Source: Nonomuraea basaltis
GTDB taxonomy: Bacteria > Actinomycetota > Actinomycetes > Streptosporangiales > Streptosporangiaceae
DNA length: 64,000 bases
Direction: 5' to 3'
Assembly (NCBI RefSeq): GCF_005893125.1
Contig: NZ_VCJS01000033.1
Location: 1 to 64,000, forward strand
The translations under genes and the position numbers were made by a program. Positions 8,415 to 17,153 of the stretch are shown here, piece by piece. The notes beneath the pieces were generated by a model. It made no database searches. It saw only the letters and a list, made by a program, of their open reading frames with translations, and had not been told where the DNA came from. The stretch's first letter is position 1; the number at the start of each line of letters is the position of its first letter.

Positions 8415-9516
8415 GCCTGCTCACCCTTCTGTTGCTGTGCTGGTGTGGATCGGCGGCGTCACGCAACCCGTCACCGAAGAAGTTCATGGCCACCACGACG
8501 ACCACCACCGCCACACCCGGTGCCAGCATCCACGGCGCGTTCGCCACCACGCGCACGTTCTGCGCGCCCTCCAGCAGCACGCCCCAGCTCACCGCGGGCG
8601 CCTGCAGCCCCAGGCCGAGGAAGCTCAGGCTGGTCTCGCCGAGGATCATGCCGGGGATGGCCAGCGACAGGGACGCGATGATGTGGCTGGCGAACGACGG
8701 GATCATGTGCCGGAAGATGATCGGCAGCCGGCCGACGCCGTCCAGCCGCGCCGCCGTGACGAAGTCCTCCTCGCGCAGCGACAGGAACCGCCCGCGCACG
8801 TCCCTGGCCAGCCCGGTCCAGCCGATCAGCGAGAGGATCACGGTGATCGCGAAATACCGGGTCAGCGGCCCCCAGTCGTGGGGCAGCGCGGCCGACAGCG
8901 CCATCCAGAGCGGGAGCGTCGGGATCGCGATGATGAACTCGATGACCCGCTGGACGGCGTTGTCCACGCCGCCCCCGAAATATCCGGATATGCCGCCTAT
9001 GAGCATGCCGAGTAAGAAGCTCGCCGCGACCCCGACCAGCCCGATCGACAGCGACACCCGCGCGCCGTGGATCAGCCGGGACAGCAGGTCCCGGCCGTTC
9101 TGGTCGGAGCCCAGCAGGAAGAACGGCTCACCCTTGGTGACCGGGCCGATCAGGTGCACGTCGGACGGGATCAGGCCGAGCAGCTTGTACTCGTCGCCGT
9201 GCGCGAACAGGCCGACGTCGATGCGCCTGCCCTCGTCCACGGTGTAGCGCTGCTCGTACGTCACGGGGTCGCGCTCGGTGCGGTAGCCGTACACGTACAG
9301 GCCGATGTCCCCGGAGTAGCGCACCAGCTGCGGCGGCGCGTACGTCATGGTGGTGTTCGCGGTCGAGCTGGACATCGGGGCGAAGAACTCGGCGAAGATC
9401 GCCACCACGTACACCGGCACCAGGATGGCCACGCCGGCCAGCGCCAGCCGGTGCCGGCGGAACCGCCGCCATACCAGCCGCCACTGCGGCAGCGTGCCGA
9501 TTTCGTTGCGGGACAT
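8392..9516 (-). CDS. ABC transporter permease (OppC/DppC type)
   Basis: 374 residues. An N-terminal membrane helix (ALAGVAILVPVYVVAIF) is followed by a long periplasmic-type insert (about residues 45-140), then GSDQNGRDLLSRLIHGAR and a five-helix BPD_transp domain. The EAA coupling loop is EEDFVTAARLDGVGRLPIIF. The product pairs with the OppB-type permease to form the channel. Its insert between helix 1 and the core is longer than in ordinary DppC, as in oligosaccharide-type members of the family. Start ATG 9516 follows the upstream gene by 6 nt. Confidence 0.93.
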   Translation of the reverse strand: MSRNEIGTLPQWRLVWRRFRRHRLALAGVAILVPVYVVAIFAEFFAPMSSSTANTTMTYAPPQLVRYSGDIGLYVYGYRTERDPVTYEQRYTVDEGRRIDVGLFAHGDEYKLLGLIPSDVHLIGPVTKGEPFFLLGSDQNGRDLLSRLIHGARVSLSIGLVGVAASFLLGMLIGGISGYFGGGVDNAVQRVIEFIIAIPTLPLWMALSAALPHDWGPLTRYFAITVILSLIGWTGLARDVRGRFLSLREEDFVTAARLDGVGRLPIIFRHMIPSFASHIIASLSLAIPGMILGETSLSFLGLGLQAPAVSWGVLLEGAQNVRVVANAPWMLAPGVAVVVVVVAMNFFGDGLRDAADPHQHSNRRVSRRARRRVA

Positions 9517-9522
9517 GCGGCG

Positions 9523-10521
9523 CTACTCTCTCTTGTACCGTTTGCGGATTCGCGGATCCCACCAGGCCAGCGCCATGTCGCTCAGCACGGTCCCGATCAC
9601 GGTCAGCGTGCTGAGGATCATGATGAAGCTGCCGACGAGGTACATGTCCTGGTTCATCACCCCGCTGAGCAGCAGGGGGCCGCCGGTCGGCAGGCTCATC
9701 ACGACCGACACGATCGTCTCCCCGCCGATCAGCCCCGGCAGCAGCCAGCCCACGGTGCTGAAGAACGGGCTCAGCGACATCCGCACGGGATACTTCAGCA
9801 GCAGCTTCCACTCCGGCAGCCCCTTGGCCCTGGCCGTGTGCACGTACGGCCGGTAGAGCTCGTCGAGCAGGTTCGCCCGGGTGATCCGGATCATGCCCGC
9901 GGTGCCCGAGACGCCGATCACCACGATCGGCACCCACAAGTGGCCGAGCAGGTCCAGGACCTTGCCCAGGTTCCAGTCCGCGTCCTGGAACTCCGGGGAG
10001 AACAGGCCGCCCACGCTCTGGCCGAAGTAGCGGAACCCGACGTACATGAGGACCAGCGCCAGCATGAACTCCGGGATCGCCATGCCGATGAACCCGAGGA
10101 AGGAGGCCGTGTAGTCGCCCCACGAGTACTGCTTGACCGCGCTGTAGATGCCGATCGGGAACGCGATCGCCCACACCATGAGCAGCGAGCTGATCGACAG
10201 CACCGCCGACAGCGCGACCCGCTCGCCGATGAGCGTGGACACCGCCTGGTTCCAGGCGAACGATTGACCGAAATCGCCGTTCAGGACGATCGCCGAGATC
10301 CAGCGCCAATACTGCACGAGGACCGGGTCGTCGAGGCCGTACCGCTGCCTGAGGTTGGCGATCTCCGCCGGGGTGATGCCCTCGCCGCCCGCCTGCGCGC
10401 TCGCGACCAGCGTGGAGACGTAGTCACCTGGCGGCAGGTTGATGATGACGAACGTGACGATGGAGATCGCCCAGAGCGTCACCACCACGTACAGGAGGCG
10501 GCGGCCGAAATATCCCAGCAT
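9523..10521 (-). CDS. ABC transporter permease (OppB/DppB type)
   Basis: 332 residues from ATG 10521, giving MLGYFGRRLLYVVVTLWAIS, the standard OppB opening. The open frame continues further upstream, but this is in the antisense of the binding-protein gene and not coding. The periplasmic segment has RQRYGLDDPVLVQYWRWIS and NGDFGQSF; the coupling loop is YVHTARAKGLPEWKLL. It follows the binding-protein gene with 2 nt between. Together with the next three genes it completes a family-5-type importer. Confidence 0.95.
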   Translation of the reverse strand: MLGYFGRRLLYVVVTLWAISIVTFVIINLPPGDYVSTLVASAQAGGEGITPAEIANLRQRYGLDDPVLVQYWRWISAIVLNGDFGQSFAWNQAVSTLIGERVALSAVLSISSLLMVWAIAFPIGIYSAVKQYSWGDYTASFLGFIGMAIPEFMLALVLMYVGFRYFGQSVGGLFSPEFQDADWNLGKVLDLLGHLWVPIVVIGVSGTAGMIRITRANLLDELYRPYVHTARAKGLPEWKLLLKYPVRMSLSPFFSTVGWLLPGLIGGETIVSVVMSLPTGGPLLLSGVMNQDMYLVGSFIMILSTLTVIGTVLSDMALAWWDPRIRKRYKRE

Positions 10522-10523
10522 GG

Positions 10524-12506
10524 CTAGAGCGAGTACTGCTCGGGCTGCGTCGGCCCGGGGTTCGTCGGGGCGCCGGCCATCGAGCCGGGCACGTTCTTGA
10601 AGCTGTTGGAGACGATGCCGTACTCGTCCGGGTACGAGCTGATCCCGATGGCGTAGAACTGCTCTTTCGAGATCTCCACGACCTGCTTGGCGAAGCCGAG
10701 CGCTTTGGTGAAGTCGTACTCGGTGCGCATCTTGGTGAACGCGTCGAGCTGGCGGCGGACCTCCTCGGGCGGCTCGTCGCCGCTCTTGCCGTGGCTGCCG
10801 TACCACTGCGCCCAGCGGATCGCGTACCGGGCGCTGCCGGAGTTGCTCGGCACGTAGTAGTGGTCGCCGCCGGTGCCCGTGATCAGGTCGAAGTCGCTGC
10901 ACGTGTAGGCCGAGGCCTGCGGCTGGTTCGCCATCGTGCGCTCGGTGAACAGCGTCGACGCGACCGGGTCCGCCCGCAGCCCGACCCCGACCGCCTCCCA
11001 GCCCTTCTTCACGAACTCCAGCGCCTCGACGTGGTGCGGGAACTCGGTGTCGGTCATGATGGTCACGACCAGCGGCTTGCCGTCGGGACCCAGTCGCATC
11101 CCGTCTGCGTCCTTGCGGGTCAGCCCGGCCTTGTCGAGGTGCTCGTTCGCCCTGGCCGCGTCGAACTCGGTGTACTGCTTGGCGAACGTCTCGTCGTAGA
11201 CCGCGTTGCGCTTGGAGGGCGCGGCCTGCCACGGCTCGCCCTGGCCGGCGTACACGCCGTCGATGATCTCCTGCCGGTCGATCGCGTACGACAGCCCGAT
11301 CCTGAAGTCCCTGTCCCGGAAGAGCTTGCGCAGCCCCTCGTCGGCGACCGTCTGATTGAACTGGATGATCATCGTGTTGCTGAGCCGGCTCGGCACGTCG
11401 AACAGCCGGTACTTGCCCTTGCCCGCGTTCTGGGCGACCAGCGGCTTGTTCTCCGGCGTGTTGAAGTTACGCAGCTGCAGCCCGATCTCGCCGTTCATGA
11501 TCTTCAGCAGCTCGACCTCGACGTCCCCGAGGATCTCCGCCCTGAACCGGTCGAAGTACGGGAGCTGCCGCCCCTGCTGGTCGACCTTCCAGTAGTACGG
11601 GTTGCGCTCGGCCACCAGCGCCGTGCCGCTGCCGATCGCGTTGCTCACCTTCCAGGCGTGCAGCGTGGGCTGGTCGGCGTTGTGCCACGGGTCCTGCTTC
11701 TGCATGAACAGCTGCGTCCAGTCCTCCAGCTGCTCGTCCTTGGCCAGCTTGTCCACGTCGGGGTTGTACTTCTTGTGGAACTGCTTCAGGTAGTGCTTGG
11801 GCAGCAGGAACCCGATCGGTCCCGGCCGCTCGAACGTCGCGACCGCGATCTGGAACAGGAACCCGGCCTTGGGCTCCTTGTAGACGTACCGGACGGTCCG
11901 CTCGTCCACCTTCTCGACCTTCACCCGCTCCGTGGTGCTGCCGTTCTCCAGGTAGAGGTCGTAGACACCGGTGGTGTGCAGGTCGTGGTAGACGGCCACG
12001 TCCTCGAAGGCGAAGATCATGTCGTCGGCGGTGCACGGCTGCCCGTCCGACCACTTCAGGCCCTCGCGCAGGCGGAAGACGTACTCCCGGCCGCCGTCCT
12101 TGACCTCGAACTCGGCCACGTTGGCCACGATGTCCTCCGGGCCCTTCTGCCCGCTCGTGCCCGGCTTGAGGCGGACCAGCGGCTCGTACCCGAGGGTGTT
12201 GGTCAGCCAGTCCACGTCGTCCTCGCCGACCATGGCCGAGGTCCAGGTGCCGCCGTACTTGCCCGGCCCCTGCAGCGGGGTGACCACCAGCGGGTTCTTC
12301 GGCAGACGCTGCTCCAGCGGCGGGAGCTTGCCGCTCTTGACCAGCTCGGCCAGCGCGGGCGCCTCCTTGGCCGACACATCCGCGGCCTGCGCGGCACCGC
12401 CGCTGCTGGGCCGGGTGTCGAAGAAGCTGCAGCCGGCGGCGGACGTCAGCAGGAGCAGACCCCCGCCACGGAGCAGATTCCTCCTCGTCAACGGTTGCTG
12501 TGTCAT
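10524..12506 (-). CDS. Family-5 extracellular solute-binding lipoprotein, Tat-type signal
   Basis: 660 residues. The N-terminus has a twin-arginine motif TRRNLLRGG, a hydrophobic stretch and a lipobox with Cys26 (SAAGC), so it is probably a Tat-exported lipoprotein. The mature part follows the SBP_bac_5 pattern (VFRLREGLKWSDGQP, RDRDFRIGLSYAIDRQEIID). At ~660 residues it is larger than peptide-binding DppA (~530), as seen for oligosaccharide binders of this family. It lies directly before its four transporter genes and after the polysaccharide lyase, consistent with capture of the lyase products. Confidence 0.93.
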   Translation of the reverse strand: MTQQPLTRRNLLRGGGLLLLTSAAGCSFFDTRPSSGGAAQAADVSAKEAPALAELVKSGKLPPLEQRLPKNPLVVTPLQGPGKYGGTWTSAMVGEDDVDWLTNTLGYEPLVRLKPGTSGQKGPEDIVANVAEFEVKDGGREYVFRLREGLKWSDGQPCTADDMIFAFEDVAVYHDLHTTGVYDLYLENGSTTERVKVEKVDERTVRYVYKEPKAGFLFQIAVATFERPGPIGFLLPKHYLKQFHKKYNPDVDKLAKDEQLEDWTQLFMQKQDPWHNADQPTLHAWKVSNAIGSGTALVAERNPYYWKVDQQGRQLPYFDRFRAEILGDVEVELLKIMNGEIGLQLRNFNTPENKPLVAQNAGKGKYRLFDVPSRLSNTMIIQFNQTVADEGLRKLFRDRDFRIGLSYAIDRQEIIDGVYAGQGEPWQAAPSKRNAVYDETFAKQYTEFDAARANEHLDKAGLTRKDADGMRLGPDGKPLVVTIMTDTEFPHHVEALEFVKKGWEAVGVGLRADPVASTLFTERTMANQPQASAYTCSDFDLITGTGGDHYYVPSNSGSARYAIRWAQWYGSHGKSGDEPPEEVRRQLDAFTKMRTEYDFTKALGFAKQVVEISKEQFYAIGISSYPDEYGIVSNSFKNVPGSMAGAPTNPGPTQPEQYSL

Positions 12507-12523
12507 GCGTGCTCCGTTCCGGT

Positions 12524-14821
12524 CTAACGATTGACCTTGACCAGGCTGAACCGGGCCGTGGTGTAGTGGTGGACGGCGTTCGCCTCCTGGTTCCCGTCGA
12601 CCGCGAGGCCGATGTAGAACCGGCTGGTCCGCATGGCGATGCGCTCATAGCCGATGCGCGTCCAGGCGAGCGAGTTGTCCGAGATGAACGCCTCGAACTC
12701 GTTGTCGCCGCCGGTCGGCAGGCTGCGGCACACCAGGCGGAGCCAGTACGGCTTGTCCGCGTCCAGCGGATCCTCCGACGTGGCCGGATAGAGGCCGACG
12801 CTGGCCCGCGTACCGGTGGAGGCGACCCTGATGGCCTTGGCCCGCTTGCCGTCCTCGGACCACCCGAGTCCGGCCAGCATGAACGGCGAGTTCGGCGCGA
12901 GATCCTGCCGCACCATCAATCCGGCGACGGCGTCGACGTGGGCCCTGCTCACCGCGTCCACCCGGGCGGTGATCTCGATGACCTCGCCCCGCTTGCCGAA
13001 CCCGACGGCCTGGTGCGCGAAGTGGAAGGAGTCCTTCCACCCGGCGATCTTCCCGGACCCCTTCAGTGTGAGCACCCCGTCGGCCAGCGCCGTGTGCCCC
13101 GGAATGGGCACGTCCCCGATGTCCAGCGCCCGCCACGGGGTGACGCTGGTGGCGCGATTGACGTGAACGGGGACGATGGAGGAGGTGGTCGCGGACCCCG
13201 TGCCGTCCGTCGCTCTGGCCGTCAGCCAGTAGGACCCATCGGCCGCATCCGCCCAGGTCACCTGATACGGCGCCGCCGTCGCCTCGCCGATCTTCTTGTC
13301 CTCGTGGAAGAACTCGACCTTGGCGATGCTCGATCCGTCGAGGGCCTTGGCGGCGGCCTGAACGGTCATGCTCTGGCCGGCCTTGAAGATCTGGTCGGGC
13401 CTGGGCTGGGTGATCGCGACCTCGGGATTGCGGCTGCCCGCCCGCTGGATGGAGTGCAGATACCGCTCGAGGTTGGTGTAGCCGTTCCCGTCGACAGCGT
13501 TCCGATCATCCGCGTTCCCGGGATCGAGCCCCTGCGCCCGCTCCCACTCATCCGGCATGCCGTCGTGATCGCTGTCGGCGGGCGCGGGATCGGACGGTAA
13601 GGGCACCCATCCGCCGACGTCCCGCTGCGAGTTGATGGCCCGACCGGTGCCGGTGCGCGCCTCGTGGATCAGCCGGGCGTCGATCGGATCCCTGCGGGGG
13701 AGGACGGCCCCGGCCTGATCGAGCACCGCGGCATATGCCTGCGCGGGCGGCTGCTGCGTGATGCCGTGCTCCAGCTCCACCGGCCTGGGCAGCAGCGTGA
13801 TCCCGCCCACCGGGTACGTGATCCCGCGCGTGTTGTCGCCGGTCACATCCGGATGACCTTCGACGTGATTGCCACTGACATGCCACTGCCCGAACCGCCC
13901 CGGAGCCACGATGACGGGCGCGATGTCGGCCAGCGTGTTCGGTCCGGGCTTGTAGAAGTTCGCGACCATGTTGACGCCGTTGGACCATTCGCCGCCGTAG
14001 CAGGACGTGAACCCGTAGTTGTAGATCACGTTGTTGCGGTGGTCGACCACCATGTCCATGCCCTCGGTGAAGCTGAAGCGGGGGTTGCGGGCGGACTGGT
14101 GGATCAGCAGATTGTGGTGGTACGTGATGTTGTCGCCGCCCCACAGGCCGCCCATGCCGTGGCGGCCCTTGGGGTGGACCGAGTTCGTCAGGCCCTCGGC
14201 GATGATGCACCACTGGACGGTCACGTTCGTGTTGCCGTAGACGGAGAAGCACTCGTCCACGCCCCAGCTGATCGAGCAGTGGTCGATGATGACGTCCCGC
14301 ACGCCGCGGGCGGTGAACGTGTCGATGGGGGTGCCCAGCTCGTCGCCGCCGCGGAAGCGCAGGTAGCGGAGGATGATGTTGTTCCCGGCGATCTTCGTCT
14401 CGTTGCCGTTGACGCTGATGCCGTGGCCGGGCGCGGTCTGGCCGGCGATGGTGAGGTTGGACCCGGTGATGTCGAGGCCGCCCTTGAGGTGGATGTTGCC
14501 GGAGACGCGGAAGACGATCGTGCCGTCCGACTTCGCCACCGCCTCCCGCAGCGAGCCCGGCCCCGAGTCGTCGAGGGTCGTCACCTCGTAGACCGCGCCG
14601 CCCCGGCCGCCGGTGACGTACATGCCCGCGCCCTCGGCACCGGGGAACGCGGGGACCGCCCTGCTGAGGGCGCTGCTCCGCTGCTGCCCCGCCTCTTCGA
14701 TGGAACCGGCCGCCGTCATCCCGCCCCACGCCACGGCGGGCGTGACCATGGCCGCCGAGCGCACGAAATCGCGGCGGCTGAATGGTGATTGCTGGCGATC
14801 GAAGCCAAGGGCATCGGTCAT
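12524..14821 (-). CDS. Secreted pectate-lyase-like polysaccharide lyase, multidomain
   Basis: About 765 residues from ATG 14821; the ATG at 14890 would precede the Tat signal by ~23 residues and is less likely. A twin-arginine signal (SRRDFVRSAAM) is followed by a right-handed beta-helix of PL1/pectate-lyase type (AFPGAEGAGMYVTGGRGG, LTIAGQTAPG, DVIIDHCSISWGVDE, NPRFSF). A calcium-type hinge DSDHDGMPDEWERAQGLDP follows, then an Ig-like module (about 490-590) and a C-terminal jelly-roll-like domain. It cuts the pectin backbone outside the cell and heads the operon with the importer. Exact PL family cannot be fixed by eye. Confidence 0.9.
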   Translation of the reverse strand: MTDALGFDRQQSPFSRRDFVRSAAMVTPAVAWGGMTAAGSIEEAGQQRSSALSRAVPAFPGAEGAGMYVTGGRGGAVYEVTTLDDSGPGSLREAVAKSDGTIVFRVSGNIHLKGGLDITGSNLTIAGQTAPGHGISVNGNETKIAGNNIILRYLRFRGGDELGTPIDTFTARGVRDVIIDHCSISWGVDECFSVYGNTNVTVQWCIIAEGLTNSVHPKGRHGMGGLWGGDNITYHHNLLIHQSARNPRFSFTEGMDMVVDHRNNVIYNYGFTSCYGGEWSNGVNMVANFYKPGPNTLADIAPVIVAPGRFGQWHVSGNHVEGHPDVTGDNTRGITYPVGGITLLPRPVELEHGITQQPPAQAYAAVLDQAGAVLPRRDPIDARLIHEARTGTGRAINSQRDVGGWVPLPSDPAPADSDHDGMPDEWERAQGLDPGNADDRNAVDGNGYTNLERYLHSIQRAGSRNPEVAITQPRPDQIFKAGQSMTVQAAAKALDGSSIAKVEFFHEDKKIGEATAAPYQVTWADAADGSYWLTARATDGTGSATTSSIVPVHVNRATSVTPWRALDIGDVPIPGHTALADGVLTLKGSGKIAGWKDSFHFAHQAVGFGKRGEVIEITARVDAVSRAHVDAVAGLMVRQDLAPNSPFMLAGLGWSEDGKRAKAIRVASTGTRASVGLYPATSEDPLDADKPYWLRLVCRSLPTGGDNEFEAFISDNSLAWTRIGYERIAMRTSRFYIGLAVDGNQEANAVHHYTTARFSLVKVNR

Positions 14822-14920
14822 GCGAAACGCTCTCTTTCCGCCCCGGAAATAGGCAGGGATGTGCCACCGTTCGGCACGACTCCGGACCACGCTGTCATTG
14901 GTGAGAATTTTTATTCAGCC

Positions 14921-14939
14921 ATGAATGGAGTGGATTCAT
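14921..14939. promoter_or_regulatory. Inverted repeat upstream of the polysaccharide lyase operon
   Basis: ATGAAT (14921-14926) and ATTCAT (14934-14939) form a 6-7-6 inverted repeat in an AT-rich patch about 100 bp upstream of the lyase start. It is a reasonable operator candidate for the neighbouring SorC-type regulator. No clear -35/-10 pair was assigned. Confidence 0.35.
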
Positions 14940-15016
14940 CACATCGTGAACGACACGCAAGTGACTGTCAAGAGCGCTTTCTTCGGCAGATAGGTCCGCC
15001 GGTCAACAACCGCAAC

Positions 15017-15055
15017 GCCGAAGGCCGTCGTGCGCATCGCACGACGGCCTTCGGC
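15017..15055 (-). terminator. Strong hairpin after the SorC-type regulator
   Basis: An 18-bp perfect inverted repeat (15017-15034 and 15038-15055) with a 3-nt loop starts 16 bp past the regulator's stop. No long U-tract follows, which is common in actinobacteria. It isolates the regulator unit from the lyase operon downstream. Confidence 0.85.
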
Positions 15056-15070
15056 GGGGGAGCGGGAGGG

Positions 15071-16093
15071 TCAGTCCTTGAGGAGTTCCTCGGCCACGCC
15101 CACGTCCGTGATGAGCGTGTTCACCCACCCACCCCGCAGCGCGGCCCGGATCGCCGCCGTCTTGCGGCGCCCTCCGGCGATGGCGATGCGCCGCGGCACC
15201 CGGAGCAGGTCGGCGGCCGGGATGCCGAGGATGCGCTCCTCCAGCGGCGAGTCGATGAGCTGCCCGTCGGCGTCGAAGAAGCGCAGGCACACGTCGCCCA
15301 CCGCGCCGAGCCCGCGCAGCGTCTCCAGGTCCTCCTCGGAGATGGCGTTGCCGCTGTCGCGCAGCAGCGGCGACGGGTCGAGGCTGCCGATGCCGACCAG
15401 CACCGTCGTCAGCCGCGACCACGCGTCCACGACCTGGCGTACCACGTGGTCGTCCGACAGCGCCTGGCGCGCCACCGCCGAGCCGACGAGGCCGGGCGCG
15501 GGCAGGAAGACGGGTTCGGCGCCGGTGAGGTCGGCCAGGTGGGCGGCCAGCCGGGTGGCCTGGACCTGCGCGGATCCCTTGCCCACGCCGCCGATGAGCT
15601 GGACGACCTCGTCGGCTACGCGTACCGGACGGCGCTGCATCGCCTCGACGGTGGCCAGCAGGCTGGCGCTCCACGACGAGATGCCGAGGTGCTCGCCGCC
15701 GATCAGGGTGGCGTCGAGGTAGGTCGCGCCCGCCGAGCCCAGCGCGGCCACGACGTCGTGGTTGTCGCCCGCGGCGTCGACCACGATGATCTGCTCCACG
15801 CCGTACTTGCGCTCGAGGTCCTCCTCCAGCAGAGCATGGACGCCGCTGGGCACCACGACGACGGTGCGGACGATGCCGATCTCCGTGGCCTCCTTGAGCA
15901 GCCGCGACACCCGGGGCTGCGAGATGCGCAGCTGGGCGGCGATCTGCGGCTGGCGAACGCCGTGCTCGTGGTAGAGGCGGGCGACCCGCACCAGCAGCCG
16001 CATGCGCTCGGACTCCTGGCCGAGCCGTCGGCCGCCGACCCTCATGGACTCGCCGCCGGGACGGCCCTTCTCGAACTGACTGTCAGCTCCCAC
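15071..16093 (-). CDS. SorC-family sugar-binding transcriptional regulator
   Basis: 340 residues. An N-terminal HTH (about 30-65; HGVRQPQIAAQLRISQPRVS) is followed by the SorC/DeoR-type sugar-phosphate-binding domain (HLGISSWSASLLATV, VRVADEVVQLIGGVG, GIGSLD, RRIAIAGGRRKTAAIRAAL). It probably senses a phosphorylated or oxidised sugar from pectin breakdown and controls the flanking operons. The GTG at 16093 has GGAGG nine bases upstream; an ATG near codon 17 (MRVGGRRLG) is the alternative. It is separated from the lyase operon by a strong hairpin. Confidence 0.9.
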   Translation of the reverse strand: MGADSQFEKGRPGGESMRVGGRRLGQESERMRLLVRVARLYHEHGVRQPQIAAQLRISQPRVSRLLKEATEIGIVRTVVVVPSGVHALLEEDLERKYGVEQIIVVDAAGDNHDVVAALGSAGATYLDATLIGGEHLGISSWSASLLATVEAMQRRPVRVADEVVQLIGGVGKGSAQVQATRLAAHLADLTGAEPVFLPAPGLVGSAVARQALSDDHVVRQVVDAWSRLTTVLVGIGSLDPSPLLRDSGNAISEEDLETLRGLGAVGDVCLRFFDADGQLIDSPLEERILGIPAADLLRVPRRIAIAGGRRKTAAIRAALRGGWVNTLITDVGVAEELLKD

Positions 16094-16206
16094 GATCGCT
16101 GGCCTCCGCTTCGGCTCCGCCGCTCCTGCTGGTCCGGTGGCGAGCCCGGGCCACTGCCGAGTGCCATTCTGCTAGCGCGCGGCGACCCTCGCACCCATAT
16201 CCTCGC

Positions 16207-17103
16207 CTAGCCGCCGGCGAAGGCGCGTAGCTTCGCGAAGAAGTCCTCATGGATGAACCGGGCGTCGATCGAGTCGTAGGTGCGGATGGGCCGGTTCGCG
16301 GCGGTGAAGTCATGTGAGCCGTCGTGGCGGAAGTTCGGGGCGGGCCGTTCCACCCAGGTCCCGCAGTCGGGGTGGAGCATCAGGCCGACGGCGGGGGAGT
16401 CGCCCAGCACCCGGATCTCGATCGAGCCGCCGTGGTGCCGCTCGTTCCACTCCACGAGCTGGCGCACGAGATAGTCGCCGAGCTCGCCGCACGGCGCCAC
16501 CTTCGCGTCGAGCTCGGCGTAGCCGACGGCCATCATCCGGTACGTCGGCGCCGGGATCTGCCAGACCCGCAGCGCCGACGAGAACACGACGTTGGCCGCC
16601 ACGATGTCGTTGGACAGGTTGAACTCGGGCCGCCCCGGCGCCCCGCCGCGCCCGTCGTATCCGCCGCCGCCGATCCAGATGACGGTCACGTCCCGCTCGG
16701 CGATGCGCGGCTCGAGGAGCAGCGCCGCGGCCATGTCGGTCAGCGGGCCGAGGAACGCCACGTAGAGCGGCTCGGCCACGTCCCGCATGGCCTCGGAGAC
16801 GATCAGCTCCACGCCGGGCGCCGGGACGGGGGTGTTGACGTCGGGCAGTGCGTACGGCGCGCCGTCCTCCACCCGGACCTGGCCGTCGAGCTTCATCAGC
16901 CGCAGCAGCAGGTCGATTTCCGCCCGGCTCTCCTCCAGGCTCGTGCGGGTGCGCCGGTTACCGAAATGCGCGGCCACCAGACCCCGAATGTCCAGGCTCG
17001 GTGAAAGGAGGGCGTGCACGATGGCGAATTGATCGTCCGCCTCGTTTTTCGCGTCGGAATTGATGATCACTCTGCGCCGGTTGGAAAAGGACCGGATCGC
17101 CAT
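16207..17103 (-). CDS. Nucleoside-hydrolase-like protein
   Basis: 298 residues of the IunH-type fold. The N-terminal calcium-site segment is IINSDAKNEADDQFAIVHAL, a variant of the usual DxDxxxDD. LYVAFLGPLTDMAAALL, EFNLSNDIVAANVVFSS and the C-terminal HDFTAANRPIRTYDSIDARF match a subfamily found beside sugar regulators. Classical members cleave ribonucleosides; the altered metal site and the pectin context leave room for another ribosyl- or glycosyl-type substrate. ATG 17103 has GAGGGGC upstream. A perfect AT-rich palindrome lies 16 bp before the start. Confidence 0.85.
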   Translation of the reverse strand: MAIRSFSNRRRVIINSDAKNEADDQFAIVHALLSPSLDIRGLVAAHFGNRRTRTSLEESRAEIDLLLRLMKLDGQVRVEDGAPYALPDVNTPVPAPGVELIVSEAMRDVAEPLYVAFLGPLTDMAAALLLEPRIAERDVTVIWIGGGGYDGRGGAPGRPEFNLSNDIVAANVVFSSALRVWQIPAPTYRMMAVGYAELDAKVAPCGELGDYLVRQLVEWNERHHGGSIEIRVLGDSPAVGLMLHPDCGTWVERPAPNFRHDGSHDFTAANRPIRTYDSIDARFIHEDFFAKLRAFAGG

Positions 17104-17118
17104 GCGTGCCCCTCGACT

Positions 17119-17130
17119 GAATATATATTC
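17119..17130. promoter_or_regulatory. AT-rich 12-bp palindrome before the nucleoside hydrolase gene
   Basis: GAATATATATTC is a perfect palindrome in the 50-bp gap between the alpha/beta hydrolase and nucleoside-hydrolase genes. The first ten bases recur at 19923-19932 before the pectin methylesterase gene. It may be a shared operator or part of an AT-rich promoter. Confidence 0.4.
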
Positions 17131-17153
17131 GAAGATGTATCGATATTCTGATA